Below, piece after piece: positions 20,103-20,194 of a stretch of DNA of 20,194 bases (position 1 is its first letter; every line of letters starts with the position of its first letter). The position numbers and the translations under genes are program-made. Source of the stretch: Spirogloea muscicola (Eukaryota; Streptophyta; Zygnematophyceae; Spirogloeales; Spirogloeaceae); contig WELB01000061.1 of assembly GCA_009602725.1 (NCBI GenBank), positions 477,414-497,607 of the forward strand, in the 5' to 3' direction. The notes beneath the pieces were generated by a model, which did not search any database, was not told where the DNA came from, and saw only the letters and a program-made list of their open reading frames with translations.

Positions 20103-20104
<2 letters not shown>
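18355..20104 (-). CDS. Conserved plant/algal protein of unassigned function (5' partial)
   Basis: Exons (- strand): 20104-19884 (partial), 19758-19669, 19294-18840 and 18622-18355 (stop TAG). Junctions are GT-AG and the frame is consistent from exon 2 on. Recognisable blocks: IARIAAHIGSPAKFGKAARL; FFAVLAAAIADPP and EYRALFAAAGERLE; EEQQRQLRVWLLWADLANQL then FTDDPFE; EIEGLPEVTAEDEAEE; a linker with DDPFGL; a charged helix RRRREEEAAARQQEAAARRL; RREALLHCV; HDHAARFTAAQRAAILKLYL; GKLDVTSFERLQ and YANEKISIRKAVG. These look like a conserved family of plants and green algae with mostly helical structure. From memory similar proteins are annotated as uncharacterised and plastid-targeted, but I cannot name the family safely. 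Between the first two blocks the frame shifts by one base near 20010-20030, consistent with one missing base in a GCC run. The 5' end disappears into the A/T homopolymer. Confidence 0.75.
19863..19883 (-). other. tRNA T-arm/B-box-like sequence at the 5' end of an intron
   Basis: From the donor the 125-nt intron reads GTCGGGGGTTCGAATCCTGC, continuing CTCCCCCA. With the exonic AG before it, the order AGGTC, GGGGG, TTCGAAT is that of a tRNA variable loop, T-stem and T-loop, and GTTCGAATC is a perfect B-box. No acceptor, D or anticodon arm is found upstream (that part is coding), so it is not a tRNA gene. Confidence 0.65.

Positions 20105-20194
<90 letters not shown>
20105..20194 (+). repeat. 90-nt A homopolymer at the window end
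   Basis: A pure A run with no interruptions fills the last 90 bases and abuts coding sequence of the last gene (T run in its sense). No coding or splice function is plausible. It is most likely an assembly or sequencing artefact at a contig end. A true poly(A) insertion is less likely. Confidence 0.9.

Noticed and set aside
1-20194. CRISPR array, prophage or bacterial operon
   Set aside because: No regularly spaced repeats, no phage genes and no prokaryotic gene layout; introns show that the DNA is eukaryotic nuclear.

Overview
The window looks like nuclear DNA of a green alga, probably a trebouxiophyte. The genes are split by many short GT-AG introns. Coding exons are GC-rich with alanine/glycine and CGG/GCC repeats, and spacers are closer to balanced composition. 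Gene types are plant-like: a mitochondrial-type ClpP, a plant-type kinase-macro-HIT-zinc-finger aprataxin, and a cyclin T/K. Species cannot be fixed from the sequence alone. The window begins inside one gene and ends inside another, at a 90-nt A run, so it probably covers a whole small contig or a contig end.

Layout: (1) 1-1288, + strand, 5'-truncated ClpP protease subunit in four exons. (2) 1289-3915, about 2.6 kb with no recognisable gene, holding a two-copy 41-bp repeat and a polypurine tract. (3) 5323-3916, - strand, a small four-exon protein with a UVR motif followed by a SnoaL/NTF2-like domain. (4) 5324-9230, GC-rich sequence and then a graveyard of broken 3' ends of one non-LTR retrotransposon family. 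Copies A and B are on the - strand, C and D on the + strand, and all are accompanied by a GGGCTGGC hairpin repeat. (5) 14039-9901, - strand, a complete seven-exon aprataxin-like gene (851 aa, closing in frame). (6) 14040-14672, a divergent promoter region with inverted CGG/CCG triplet runs and one undetermined base. (7) 14673-17735, + strand, a complete six-exon cyclin T/K (542 aa). (8) 20104-18355, - strand, a partial conserved protein of unassigned function with an apparent 1-nt frameshift in its first visible exon.

The genes do not form a pathway. The aprataxin-like gene (DNA 5'-adenylate repair) and the cyclin (transcription-elongation kinase partner) are divergent neighbours and may share a promoter. 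I saw no new multi-gene system. The most unusual signal is that two unrelated introns, one in the aprataxin gene and one in the last gene, begin at the splice donor with nearly the same tRNA T-arm/B-box-like sequence. Also notable are a duplicated 3' splice site in the aprataxin gene, degenerate telomere-like repeats in one of its introns, and the mixed-orientation retrotransposon tails.
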